Origin: Deltaproteobacteria bacterium UBA6967
GTDB taxonomy: Bacteria; SAR324; NAC60-12
Length of the DNA: 8,487 nt
Assembly (NCBI GenBank): GCA_002450295.1
Contig: DJYX01000048.1
Span: 1 to 8,487, forward strand
Reading direction: 5' to 3'
In this document: in pieces, positions 1 through 6,079 of the stretch
Layout of the letters: the number at the start of each line of letters is the position of its first letter
Numbering within the stretch: position 1 is the stretch's first letter
Made by a program: the position numbers and the translations under genes
Notes under the pieces: generated by a model
Databases searched by the model: none
What the model saw: the letters and a program-made list of their open reading frames with translations, nothing else
What the model was told of the DNA's origin: nothing

Positions 1-486
1 AAAAAGAGCTGTTGCTGCAATCAATAACCAGATCCCGGGGGCAAAAGGTATGAATAGACCTATGAAACCGATCGTAAAGACGGCGAAAGACAACAGCAAC
101 ATGGATATGGATAAGGACACAGATGCAGCATTAGCAATGCCACGAATCGTTGAATGTACAGCGTTTCTACAATCCTGTGAGGTCTGGTCGATGATTTCAG
201 TTGGCATCAAGGGAGTTTCAGAAATGGAAAATCCTTGAAGGTTCAATTGGTGAGCAATACGACCAAACACCAGTGTCAACGGGTCTTGGCGAAGGCGTGG
301 AGCTGAGGCCAATCGGCAAATAACAATCGAACCAACCCTCTGATTGATGCGGACAAACCAGCTGCTTTGGGGGAAAACATTGAGAAGGTCATATTGCAAG
401 CGGACCCAATCAAGAGCAGATGATTGGGACACAACGAATCGCCAACGATGATCTGTACGGTGGCGCAAATGAAGCGTCGGTGTCAT
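1..486 (-). CDS. HMA2-like N-domain membrane protein, partial (C-terminus beyond window start)
   Basis: This reading frame is open from an ATG at 486 to the window edge (162 codons), so its C-terminus is missing. The ATG overlaps the stop of the P-type ATPase gene (ATGA at 486-483), which implies translational coupling and a shared transcript. Residues about 5-60 look like an HMA2-type (heavy-metal-associated-like) domain without Cys ligands: H9-x4-R14-x-R16-F17 near the start and a 'VRINQRVGSIVI' strand at 45-56. This pattern recurs in the ATPase N-domain and in the protein at 4977-4537. Residues about 122-146 are a hydrophobic helix, followed by 'PFAPGIWLLIAATA' (147-160), matching the YbaN/DUF454-like 'PILPGTPFFLLAWW' of the 4977-4537 protein. 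It is therefore probably a membrane partner of the ATPase. The biochemical role is unknown; the family assignment is by eye. Confidence 0.8.
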   Translation of the reverse strand, partial: MTPTLHLRHRTDHRWRFVVSQSSALDWVRLQYDLLNVFPQSSWFVRINQRVGSIVICRLASAPRLRQDPLTLVFGRIAHQLNLQGFSISETPLMPTEIIDQTSQDCRNAVHSTIRGIANAASVSLSISMLLLSFAVFTIGFIGLFIPFAPGIWLLIAATALF

Positions 487-3017
487 GAGTTTGCAGCAAC
501 CATGGAATAGTTGTTGCGATCCTTGCTGTACTCCCAACCATAACCCTCAGGATCATGGGCCGATATCCAGTCAATGAAATCACTGCGACGACGCCTGGCG
601 GAGATCTTTTGGTAACTCAGACCAACACGACTGGAGAGGGCAGACAAATCAAGTTGGATGGAAGGTGTTGGAGTTTTATCGTCTATGGAACTTTTAGTGA
701 TCGGCGTTACTTCAGAGGCTTCAGACAGAATCGGCTCCACCAGAACTTCAACAGATGAAGCATCAACCTCGGGGAGTTCTTTAGCTTTGAAGCCAAGAGC
801 ACGAATCGCATTACCCGCTGCCACGAGACAAGAACCGTTGTTGAGGAAAACAGCAGCAATAGGATTCACGGGCAAGAACGTACCGATCAAAAGTGCGGAT
901 AAATTCGGGACACCAACAATTCCAATGTTCTGCTTCACCAGGGCAAAGGTGTGTCGTGCTAAGTCCTGTGCAACAATTACATCCGAAACCCGATCATTGG
1001 TAAGAACAATATCAGCAGTTTCTCGAGCAAGGTCGCTGCCTGAGGCAAACGAGACGGAAACATCTGCATATGCAAGAGCTGCGGAATCGTTGATGCCATC
1101 ACCCACAAAGACAACTTTTTTGCCTTCAGCAGTAAACTTCTGCACCAACTCGGCCTTCTGATCAGGCAGAGCATCAGAATGAACTTCGTGCCGCTTTAGT
1201 CCAATATCGGCAGCAACTGCATGGGCGACAGAGGAAATATCACCGGTGAGCATGTGAGCTTCGATACCGCGACGATGCAATTCAGCGATCATGGCTGGCG
1301 TATCAGGTCGCACACGATCAAGTGCATAGTGAATACCGACCAATAGGCCGTCAACAGCGAGATAAATTGGAGTTGCAACGTCGAGTTCCGGATTGGAATC
1401 GACTGACCAAATCTCGACACCTTCTTCATGAAGAAGTTTTGAATTACCTAACAGAACTGTCTGCCCTTTCACAGTGGCGACAACACCACGGCCAACCCTG
1501 TAATCCCAGCTTTCGCAGTCGATAACCTCGACATCCTGCTCGGCAGCAAAATCACGAATCGCCTTCGCGATTGGATGATTCAAACCTTGCTCCAGTGAGG
1601 TGGAAAGTTGCAAGAGATGCCTGATGCGATCAGGAGCAACTGCTTCGACGGGGGAACCTGTTTGATCAAATATCGTAAATTCGACAACGGATGGATGCCC
1701 TTCTGTCAACGTGCCGGTTTTGTCAAAAACGACAACATCCACATCAACCAACTGTTCAAGAGCTCGTCCGCTGCGAATCAGCAAACCCTGGCTTCCAGCT
1801 CGGGTGAGAGCAGCCATAATGGCAGTGGGAACGGATACACGTAAACCCGTACCAAGATCGAACATCAACAGCGACGCTGCTTGGGCAATGTTGCCTGCAC
1901 TCAGCATCAAGGAAACACCCGCAAGCACCAATGTTGGGATAACAAAGCGATTGGCAATATTTGCGGCAAAATTGCCAACACGTGTATCAAATACAGGAGC
2001 GGACTCAATCATCTTGGTGATCTGTCCAACACGTGTGTCGTTACCGACAGCTGAGGTTGTCACAATGATGTGACCCTCCAGGACGATGAAACCTGCCAGG
2101 ATTTCCTCTCCAGGGCCAGACATTCTGGGTACTGATTCACCTGTCAACTTGACAACATCCAGGGAAGCTTCTCCAGATTCAATGACGCCGTCAATTGGAA
2201 TCTTGTCACCTGGTAAAAAGGAAACTCGATCACCTGGATTAAGATCAAAACTTGAAACAATCTTCTCGCCATCATCCGTGAGAAGACGAACATCAGATTG
2301 AAGACTTGAGACCAGATCAGTGTTTGATGAATTGGCAATTCGCTGGGTGGCGTCCCGTACAGCTTCACCACCCTCAATCATGGTGATCATCATTGCCGGA
2401 CCTAGAAGAAATCCTTCCAAGCTGTGAAGCAATACAGCTAAGGCATCCAGGAAATCAACATTAATTTTACGTTCTTTCTTTAAGCCTTCCCAAGCTCGTT
2501 TAAAACTCAGATGTGCGGCACCGATAATAAAAACCCCAACGGCAAGGGGAGGAAGGGAAAGAGGACCAGCCGCTATCGCCAGGCCGAGAGAGCAGACGGG
2601 GAGGATAATACGCGTTGGGACAAATTTTTCATCTTCTTCCTCAGCGAACTGCTCATTTGAAGAAGCTGTCGCATCAATCAGCGCAACTTCTGGCACAAAA
2701 GGTATCTCACGCGCACGTCGTGGCAAAGCACTGAGCCACTGAAGAGAATCAACTGATTGACCTGTCTTAAAAACGACGACAAAGCACGACGCCCAACTAT
2801 TGAAGCGAACCTGTTCAACTGATGCAAAAGACTTAATATGACGTGTAAAGTTATCTGGATCTTTAAAACCAGACTCCACACTAAATCGAAGTCTTCGGGA
2901 CGAAGCGTGGAGAATGCGATCAATAAATCTTGGTAGAACGTACTCTCGGGACGTTTGCGTAGAAGCTCCTCCATCAACGATCCCAAAACCTGAATCAAGC
3001 TGAAATGATGTGGTCAT
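483..3017 (-). CDS. P1B-like heavy-metal-type P-type ATPase with HMA2-like N-domain and HTH-like C-terminal tail
   Basis: An 844-residue integral membrane ATPase predicted to couple ATP hydrolysis to cation transport. All catalytic signatures are present: actuator TGES (292-295), phosphorylated Asp432 in DKTGT (432-436), the P1B-type HP pair (481-482), MLTGD (589-593) and VGDGIND (638-644). Hydrophobic segments lie at about 136-172, 189-214, 357-400 and 696-740. The N-terminus carries an HMA2-like domain (about 30-95) with H37-x4-R42-x-R44-F45 and no CxxC. Oddities: the TM6 metal site, normally CPC or SPC, reads FDLGTG (386-391) followed by SVPTA, and the last TM pair has VPN (703-705) and LNNGS (725-729) instead of the usual YN and MxxSS. 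A Ser/Thr/Pro-rich linker (about 745-787) leads to a tail (788-830) resembling a helix-turn-helix plus 'DPEGYGWEY'. The gene lies 42 nt after a small membrane-protein gene. Transported ion unknown; Zn, Mn or another divalent metal is possible. Confidence 0.93.
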   Translation of the reverse strand: MTTSFQLDSGFGIVDGGASTQTSREYVLPRFIDRILHASSRRLRFSVESGFKDPDNFTRHIKSFASVEQVRFNSWASCFVVVFKTGQSVDSLQWLSALPRRAREIPFVPEVALIDATASSNEQFAEEEDEKFVPTRIILPVCSLGLAIAAGPLSLPPLAVGVFIIGAAHLSFKRAWEGLKKERKINVDFLDALAVLLHSLEGFLLGPAMMITMIEGGEAVRDATQRIANSSNTDLVSSLQSDVRLLTDDGEKIVSSFDLNPGDRVSFLPGDKIPIDGVIESGEASLDVVKLTGESVPRMSGPGEEILAGFIVLEGHIIVTTSAVGNDTRVGQITKMIESAPVFDTRVGNFAANIANRFVIPTLVLAGVSLMLSAGNIAQAASLLMFDLGTGLRVSVPTAIMAALTRAGSQGLLIRSGRALEQLVDVDVVVFDKTGTLTEGHPSVVEFTIFDQTGSPVEAVAPDRIRHLLQLSTSLEQGLNHPIAKAIRDFAAEQDVEVIDCESWDYRVGRGVVATVKGQTVLLGNSKLLHEEGVEIWSVDSNPELDVATPIYLAVDGLLVGIHYALDRVRPDTPAMIAELHRRGIEAHMLTGDISSVAHAVAADIGLKRHEVHSDALPDQKAELVQKFTAEGKKVVFVGDGINDSAALAYADVSVSFASGSDLARETADIVLTNDRVSDVIVAQDLARHTFALVKQNIGIVGVPNLSALLIGTFLPVNPIAAVFLNNGSCLVAAGNAIRALGFKAKELPEVDASSVEVLVEPILSEASEVTPITKSSIDDKTPTPSIQLDLSALSSRVGLSYQKISARRRRSDFIDWISAHDPEGYGWEYSKDRNNYSMVAANS

Positions 3018-3059
3018 GATGTTTACGAGAGAGGTTTTGGATAGGTGCTGGAGTCGTAC

Positions 3060-3401
3060 TTACTCGACAGTCACATTGGTGACTCTCTGAGATTGAGAGG
3101 CCTCGGCAGGAGACTGCGCATCATCAATGTTCGTTGGCTCAACCCGTTCGGATTTAGCCTCTTCAACCAGGTCTACAAATGATTCAGCGACTTCAGCGGC
3201 ATTCTTAGCAACACCCTTGGCAACTTTCCCAGCAACGCCTGCTGCAACAAGACCTACCTTTACTCCGCTTTTAGCCATGGTGCGACCAGCCTGCCCCATT
3301 GAGTCACCAAGTTCTTGGTTGCCCATTTTGCGAACGACCGGAGCTAAGGCCATCAAGGCAGCACCCGCGCCAAAAGCAGCAAGGGTTTCCAGCTCAAACA
3401 T
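3060..3401 (-). CDS. small one-helix membrane protein, DUF5132-like (copy 1), P-ATPase accessory candidate
   Basis: A protein of 113 residues from the ATG at 3401. A longer frame begins at 3458, but the paralogue at 5283 starts exactly at the matching 'MFELE', so the shorter start is preferred. The first 23 residues match that paralogue at 17 positions (MFELE-x-L-x-AFG-x-GA-x-L-x-AL-x-PVV) and form one hydrophobic helix. Then follow a Gly/Ala/Lys-rich amphipathic part (AGR, KSGVKVGL, GKVAKGVAK), an acidic helix (AESFVDLVEEAKSE) and a polar tail without His or Cys. This layout fits DUF5132 and recalls mycobacterial PacL (DUF1490) proteins, small membrane partners of metal ATPases, although the PacL metal-binding His tail is absent. 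It precedes the ATPase gene by 42 nt and probably shares its transcript. No good ribosome binding site is seen. Proposed role: scaffold or chaperone of the ATPase (inference). Confidence 0.82.
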   Translation of the reverse strand: MFELETLAAFGAGAALMALAPVVRKMGNQELGDSMGQAGRTMAKSGVKVGLVAAGVAGKVAKGVAKNAAEVAESFVDLVEEAKSERVEPTNIDDAQSPAEASQSQRVTNVTVE

Positions 3402-3425
3402 GGTGTTATGGAAGTTGAAGAAACA

Positions 3426-3455
3426 ATAACTCAAAATTCTTAAAATCTCTGACAA
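3426..3455 (-). promoter_or_regulatory. candidate promoter for the small gene/ATPase operon
   Basis: In the 67-bp divergent gap, the minus strand shows TTGTCA (3455-3450), close to the consensus -35, and 18 nt later AGTTAT (3431-3426) as a weak -10. Transcription would start near 3419, leaving an untranslated leader of under 20 nt before the ATG at 3401. The -10 match is poor, so this is only a candidate. Confidence 0.3.
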
Positions 3456-3468
3456 CATCCCCGATATA

Positions 3469-4557
3469 ATGGCGTTCGAAGATGAAGACGGTGCCTTGAT
3501 TCTATTGGTCAGCGCAGATAGGTATACGGCGATACATCAATGGTTGCAAGATTTTTTTTCGAACCAGACAACAGATATTCAAATCAAGCTGTACGACCTT
3601 TCAGGTGAATTTAATTTAGATCTCGCGGACTTCACGGACAGCAACAAATGTAGTATTCAATACTTCGACCATATCAGTATTCTTAAGCGGCTTTGGATGC
3701 AGCTCAATCCTCACGCCATGGAATGGTGGCAACTGCTCGACATTGCCTCTAAACAATCGACCGAGCTTCCTCCAATACCTGGTATTGAAGATTTAACCAA
3801 ATTGATCTTCTTCTCAGAAGCACTAGACAGTGCTCCAGCCGGCACAATCTTGATCGTAATCCTGCCAACGCCATTGCTTGCACTGAAAATCCTGGGAATG
3901 GCGCAACAGGGCCCAGCCCTGATCGACCAATTGCTTGAGCCCTTGCTCAACTGGTGGGACACAACGCGCCAAACACTATCGGCAGTCGAAAAAATACTGC
4001 GCCTACGCTTGCCTTCGTCACAACAGTTGCGTCTTAATGATGCCTGGAAAGGGCGCTTACATCTCCTACAAAAAACAATCTCAGATCGTAGCAATCATCA
4101 TTTCACATTAATTCTTGACGGCAAGAATTACAAGCCTGCGCAGCTAAGGAATCGACTTAGCATTGCTGGAATGCACCGTGCAATTCCTCATATTCTTATT
4201 GTCGAGGAGGCAAGCGCAGAAGCCAATGTTGAACTCGAGAATGAGTGCCGAAAGGGACCAATAACGATCAACAAATCAATCGCTATCACCCATTTAGCTC
4301 AAGAAGCCAAAACCACTGACGAAAAGAGAGCTAGTAATCGCATCGAGGAGTGGGATGCAGAGAGTCTTTACGCGAAAATATTCTTACCAGGTGTATCAAA
4401 AGCTGATTTAAAAATCGAACAAATCGACGCAAGTATACATTTAATTTTTAATGGGTATTGTCGAATTATCGCATTACCAAAAGAATTTATTTCCAATCAA
4501 TGTGAGCGCGCTCAAATCACTGTAGGCTGGCTGAATTTATGGTTCAGTCACAACTGA
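3469..4557 (+). CDS. Get3/ArsA-like protein lacking the P-loop, with C-terminal HSP20-like domain
   Basis: A soluble protein of 362 residues. Residues 10-16 (LILLVSA-D) match the strand after the P-loop in Get3/ArsA ATPases (LLVSTDP). PGIEDL (104-109) matches the family's PGI-x-E motif, and IVILPTPLLALKIL (129-142) aligns with VVDTAPTGHTLRLL. Residues about 299-360 (KIFLPGVSKADLKI, CRIIALPKEF, AQITVGWLNLWF) look like the ArsA HSP20-like domain found in photosynthetic 'Get3d' proteins. Decisively, the protein begins after the place where GKGGVGKT would lie, and the switch Asp is replaced, so nucleotide hydrolysis is unlikely. The frame upstream is closed by a stop at 3427-3429 with no hidden P-loop. 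It is divergent from the copy-1 small gene (67-bp gap) and overlaps the end of the 4977-4537 gene by 21 bp. It may be a pseudo-ATPase chaperone for the nearby small membrane proteins (inference). A TATAAT overlaps the proposed ATG, so a start near codon 10 (TTG at 3496) is possible. Confidence 0.8.
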   Translation: MAFEDEDGALILLVSADRYTAIHQWLQDFFSNQTTDIQIKLYDLSGEFNLDLADFTDSNKCSIQYFDHISILKRLWMQLNPHAMEWWQLLDIASKQSTELPPIPGIEDLTKLIFFSEALDSAPAGTILIVILPTPLLALKILGMAQQGPALIDQLLEPLLNWWDTTRQTLSAVEKILRLRLPSSQQLRLNDAWKGRLHLLQKTISDRSNHHFTLILDGKNYKPAQLRNRLSIAGMHRAIPHILIVEEASAEANVELENECRKGPITINKSIAITHLAQEAKTTDEKRASNRIEEWDAESLYAKIFLPGVSKADLKIEQIDASIHLIFNGYCRIIALPKEFISNQCERAQITVGWLNLWFSHN

Positions 4558-4977
4558 CAGCTCAGTTGATGATGCTGGTCTCCAACCAAGCCACCATGCT
4601 AGTAAGAAAAAAGGTGTTCCTGGAAGAATTGGGAGAATCCAGCCAAGTATTGCTATTACGATCATGGAGTGAGCGGTCCAGCCTTTAACCTTATCGATCA
4701 ATAAATCTGTCTTTGATGGTGGAAGCAAGGGTCCCTGACAATCGGAAATCACTAAAAAATCGCCTATCCAGCTCGTGATCTGAGAAAAGAGTGATTGATC
4801 AGCAGCTTCATCGAAGTAGATCACGCAACCAGAGTTGCCCGAAACCGGGCGAAAGCGACATTTGGGAAACTCAAAAATAAATAAGCACTCCATAAAATGA
4901 ATATCATGGAGTGTTAGTTTATTCTGCCAATAAAATCTTACACGCCCAAAAATACGGTGCTTAACTGTAACTTGCAA
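4537..4977 (-). CDS. HMA2-like N-domain plus YbaN-like membrane hairpin protein (copy 2)
   Basis: A 146-residue protein starting with TTG at 4977, 3 nt after the stop of the copy-2 small gene; AAAGG (4990-4986) sits 8 nt upstream. The next in-frame ATG (codon 29) would remove the conserved H7-x4-R12-x-R14-F15, so TTG is preferred. Residues about 5-70 look like an HMA2-type domain: a beta strand after the H/R motif, then 'NSGCVIYFDEAA' (48-59). Residues about 104-131 form a hydrophobic hairpin with 'PILPGTPFFLLAWW' (116-129), very like the YbaN/DUF454 signature. The same two-part design occurs in the gene at 486-1, so these are paralogues although overall divergence is high. Four Cys (31, 40, 51, 80) are scattered and do not form CxxC. 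A membrane segment this close to the C-terminus gives it a near tail-anchored form. Function unknown; partner of the P-type ATPase by context. Confidence 0.82.
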   Translation of the reverse strand: MQVTVKHRIFGRVRFYWQNKLTLHDIHFMECLFIFEFPKCRFRPVSGNSGCVIYFDEAADQSLFSQITSWIGDFLVISDCQGPLLPPSKTDLLIDKVKGWTAHSMIVIAILGWILPILPGTPFFLLAWWLGWRPASSTELSVVTEP

Positions 4978-4980
4978 GCC

Positions 4981-5283
4981 TTAAGCCTTTGGTGATGCGG
5001 TTTTGGTTTTCGGTACCGCCATGTCGGCTTTGGCTTCAGCAAGAATGTCGCCGAAACTTTCACCCACTTCATTAATGCCAGACTTAACGCCAGAAAATAG
5101 TCCGGACACCTTGCCTCCAACAAAGAGACCGACCTTAAGGCCTTGTTTTGTTAGGCCACGGCCTGCACCTGAAACAGACTTCGTGATGGAGCTTTCTTTC
5201 CCTGCAGCAGCTGCCACAACAGGAGTTAGTGCAACAAGTCCAGCACCCAAACCAAAAGCAATAAGATACTCAAGTTCGAACAT
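4981..5283 (-). CDS. small one-helix membrane protein, DUF5132-like (copy 2)
   Basis: A 100-residue paralogue of the protein at 3401-3060. It has the same start (MFELE-x-L), a hydrophobic N-terminal helix ending ALTPVV (18-23), then AGRGLTKQGLKVGL, a Gly/Val/Lys-rich stretch and an acidic amphipathic helix ESFGDILAEAKAD, closing with a Lys/Thr/Pro tail without metal ligands. The shared blocks AGR, G-x-KVGL and ESF-x-D-x3-EAK show common origin. The AEA-type helix resembles PacL/DUF1490 proteins of mycobacterial metal ATPases, a likeness of form rather than proven homology. The next gene, an HMA2/hairpin protein, starts 3 nt after the stop, so the two are surely co-transcribed. There is no clear Shine-Dalgarno before the ATG, as in copy 1. 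Probable role: membrane scaffold or assembly factor (inference). Confidence 0.85.
   Translation of the reverse strand: MFELEYLIAFGLGAGLVALTPVVAAAAGKESSITKSVSGAGRGLTKQGLKVGLFVGGKVSGLFSGVKSGINEVGESFGDILAEAKADMAVPKTKTASPKA
4986..4990 (-). promoter_or_regulatory. ribosome binding site deciding the TTG start of the HMA2 protein (copy 2)
   Basis: AAAGG lies inside the last sense codons of the upstream small gene, 8 nt before the TTG at 4977. It supports this TTG over the later ATG and implies coupled translation of the pair. Confidence 0.5.
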
Positions 5284-5308
5284 GTCAAAATTGAATTAAT
5301 CTACAAAT

Positions 5309-5314
5309 ACTATA
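5309..5314 (-). promoter_or_regulatory. candidate -10 element for copy-2 small gene
   Basis: TATAGT on the minus strand lies 25 nt before the ATG at 5283; a start of transcription near 5302 would give a leader of about 19 nt. The region 17 nt further upstream (CTTCCC) is a poor -35, so an activator or a different promoter may be needed. The surrounding 130-bp gap (5284-5413) between this gene and the DUF1345 gene contains no ORF or clear terminator. Confidence 0.35.
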
Positions 5315-5413
5315 GTGATGATCTGGGTTTTGGGAAGTGATCAATGCGGCAACCCTCTTAAATGATTGGAAATGCACACAAATCTACTCACGCGAGGTTG
5401 GAACATTATTCAG

Positions 5414-6076
5414 TCAACTCACTTGCGTTGCCAATGAAAATATGATCGATAGGACTGTTGAGGCAAAAAGGAATGATGAAAGGCAGTGAATAATGACTAC
5501 ACGCCTGACAGAAGAATCCCTAATGCCACAATCAGTCATTGAATAGGTAAGGCCTATTGAATAAGATATGTACAAAAAATCGCTAAATGTAGGCTCTTCA
5601 CCTTCAAATATAAAACCCCTTGGATCCTCGGAATCAACAGGAACAGTCGGGTTCATGTCAAAGTACTTTTTTGCGTAGTAGAGAGCAAATCCATTGTGCA
5701 GCTGAAGCCAGGTTAAAAACAGAGCAATGAAGCTTATAAAAACATGAAGCTTATTTGGCAAAACATCATTGTTGGAATGCAGTTCGGCAATACAAAAACT
5801 CAAAATACCTACACTTAGGAAGACAATGGCTATAGTCCTCTCGGCAACAGAGGACTCTTTAGCATTGAATTGCTGAAAGATTTCCCTCGTTTCATTGATT
5901 CCAATGAGCCATGACTGCTTGATGAAGATCAAAAAGTCAAGTAAAAGCGAAAATGTGATCGAAATAGTAATCACTTCCTTGGTCGCTAAGACTGGCGAAA
6001 ACAGGACACTCACCACAGTTCCAACCAAAAGAGCCCGTAAGAGTCGGTATCGGTCAGTCAGCTTTCTTTTCAACAT
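5414..6076 (-). CDS. DUF1345 family multi-pass membrane protein
   Basis: A protein of 220 residues with hydrophobic segments at about 15-30, 34-52, 80-98, 109-128, 166-180 and 192-215. The C-terminal half has the DUF1345 hallmarks: a 'LQLHNGFALYYAKKYF' helix (124-139; family form W-x2-H-x2-FALRYAH-x-YY), then 'PTFSDFLYISYSIGLTYSMT' (162-181), D182, and an RR-x3-IH-x2-SSFLF stretch (191-204). The family is found in many bacteria and has no established function. The start ATG at 6076 lies 3 nt after the antiporter stop and is preceded by AGAGGT at a spacing of 7 nt, so it is the second gene of an operon with the antiporter homologue. That context suggests a role in ion or osmotic balance, but this is inference only. 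Confidence 0.85.
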   Translation of the reverse strand: MLKRKLTDRYRLLRALLVGTVVSVLFSPVLATKEVITISITFSLLLDFLIFIKQSWLIGINETREIFQQFNAKESSVAERTIAIVFLSVGILSFCIAELHSNNDVLPNKLHVFISFIALFLTWLQLHNGFALYYAKKYFDMNPTVPVDSEDPRGFIFEGEEPTFSDFLYISYSIGLTYSMTDCGIRDSSVRRVVIIHCLSSFLFASTVLSIIFSLATQVS

Positions 6077-6079
6077 AAT

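Noticed and set aside
50..238. Plus-strand frame of 62 codons at the window start
   Set aside because: It is antisense to the open HMA2/hairpin gene at 486-1, which has recognisable motifs and start coupling to the ATPase.
658..1161. Plus-strand frame of 167 codons opposite the ATPase gene
   Set aside because: It is antisense to the conserved hinge and last-membrane-helix region of the P-type ATPase, and its translation shows no domain.
3402..3458. 19-residue N-terminal extension of the copy-1 small protein
   Set aside because: The paralogue starts exactly at MFELE, and the extension would fill most of the divergent promoter gap; it has no resemblance to copy 2.
5320..5345. TGATGATC ... TGATCA as an operator in the 130-bp gap
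   Set aside because: The match is short and imperfect, and GATC-like words are common by chance.
5390..5400. CTCACGCGAG as a terminator hairpin after the DUF1345 gene
   Set aside because: Only three pairs form around a tight loop and there is no T-run.
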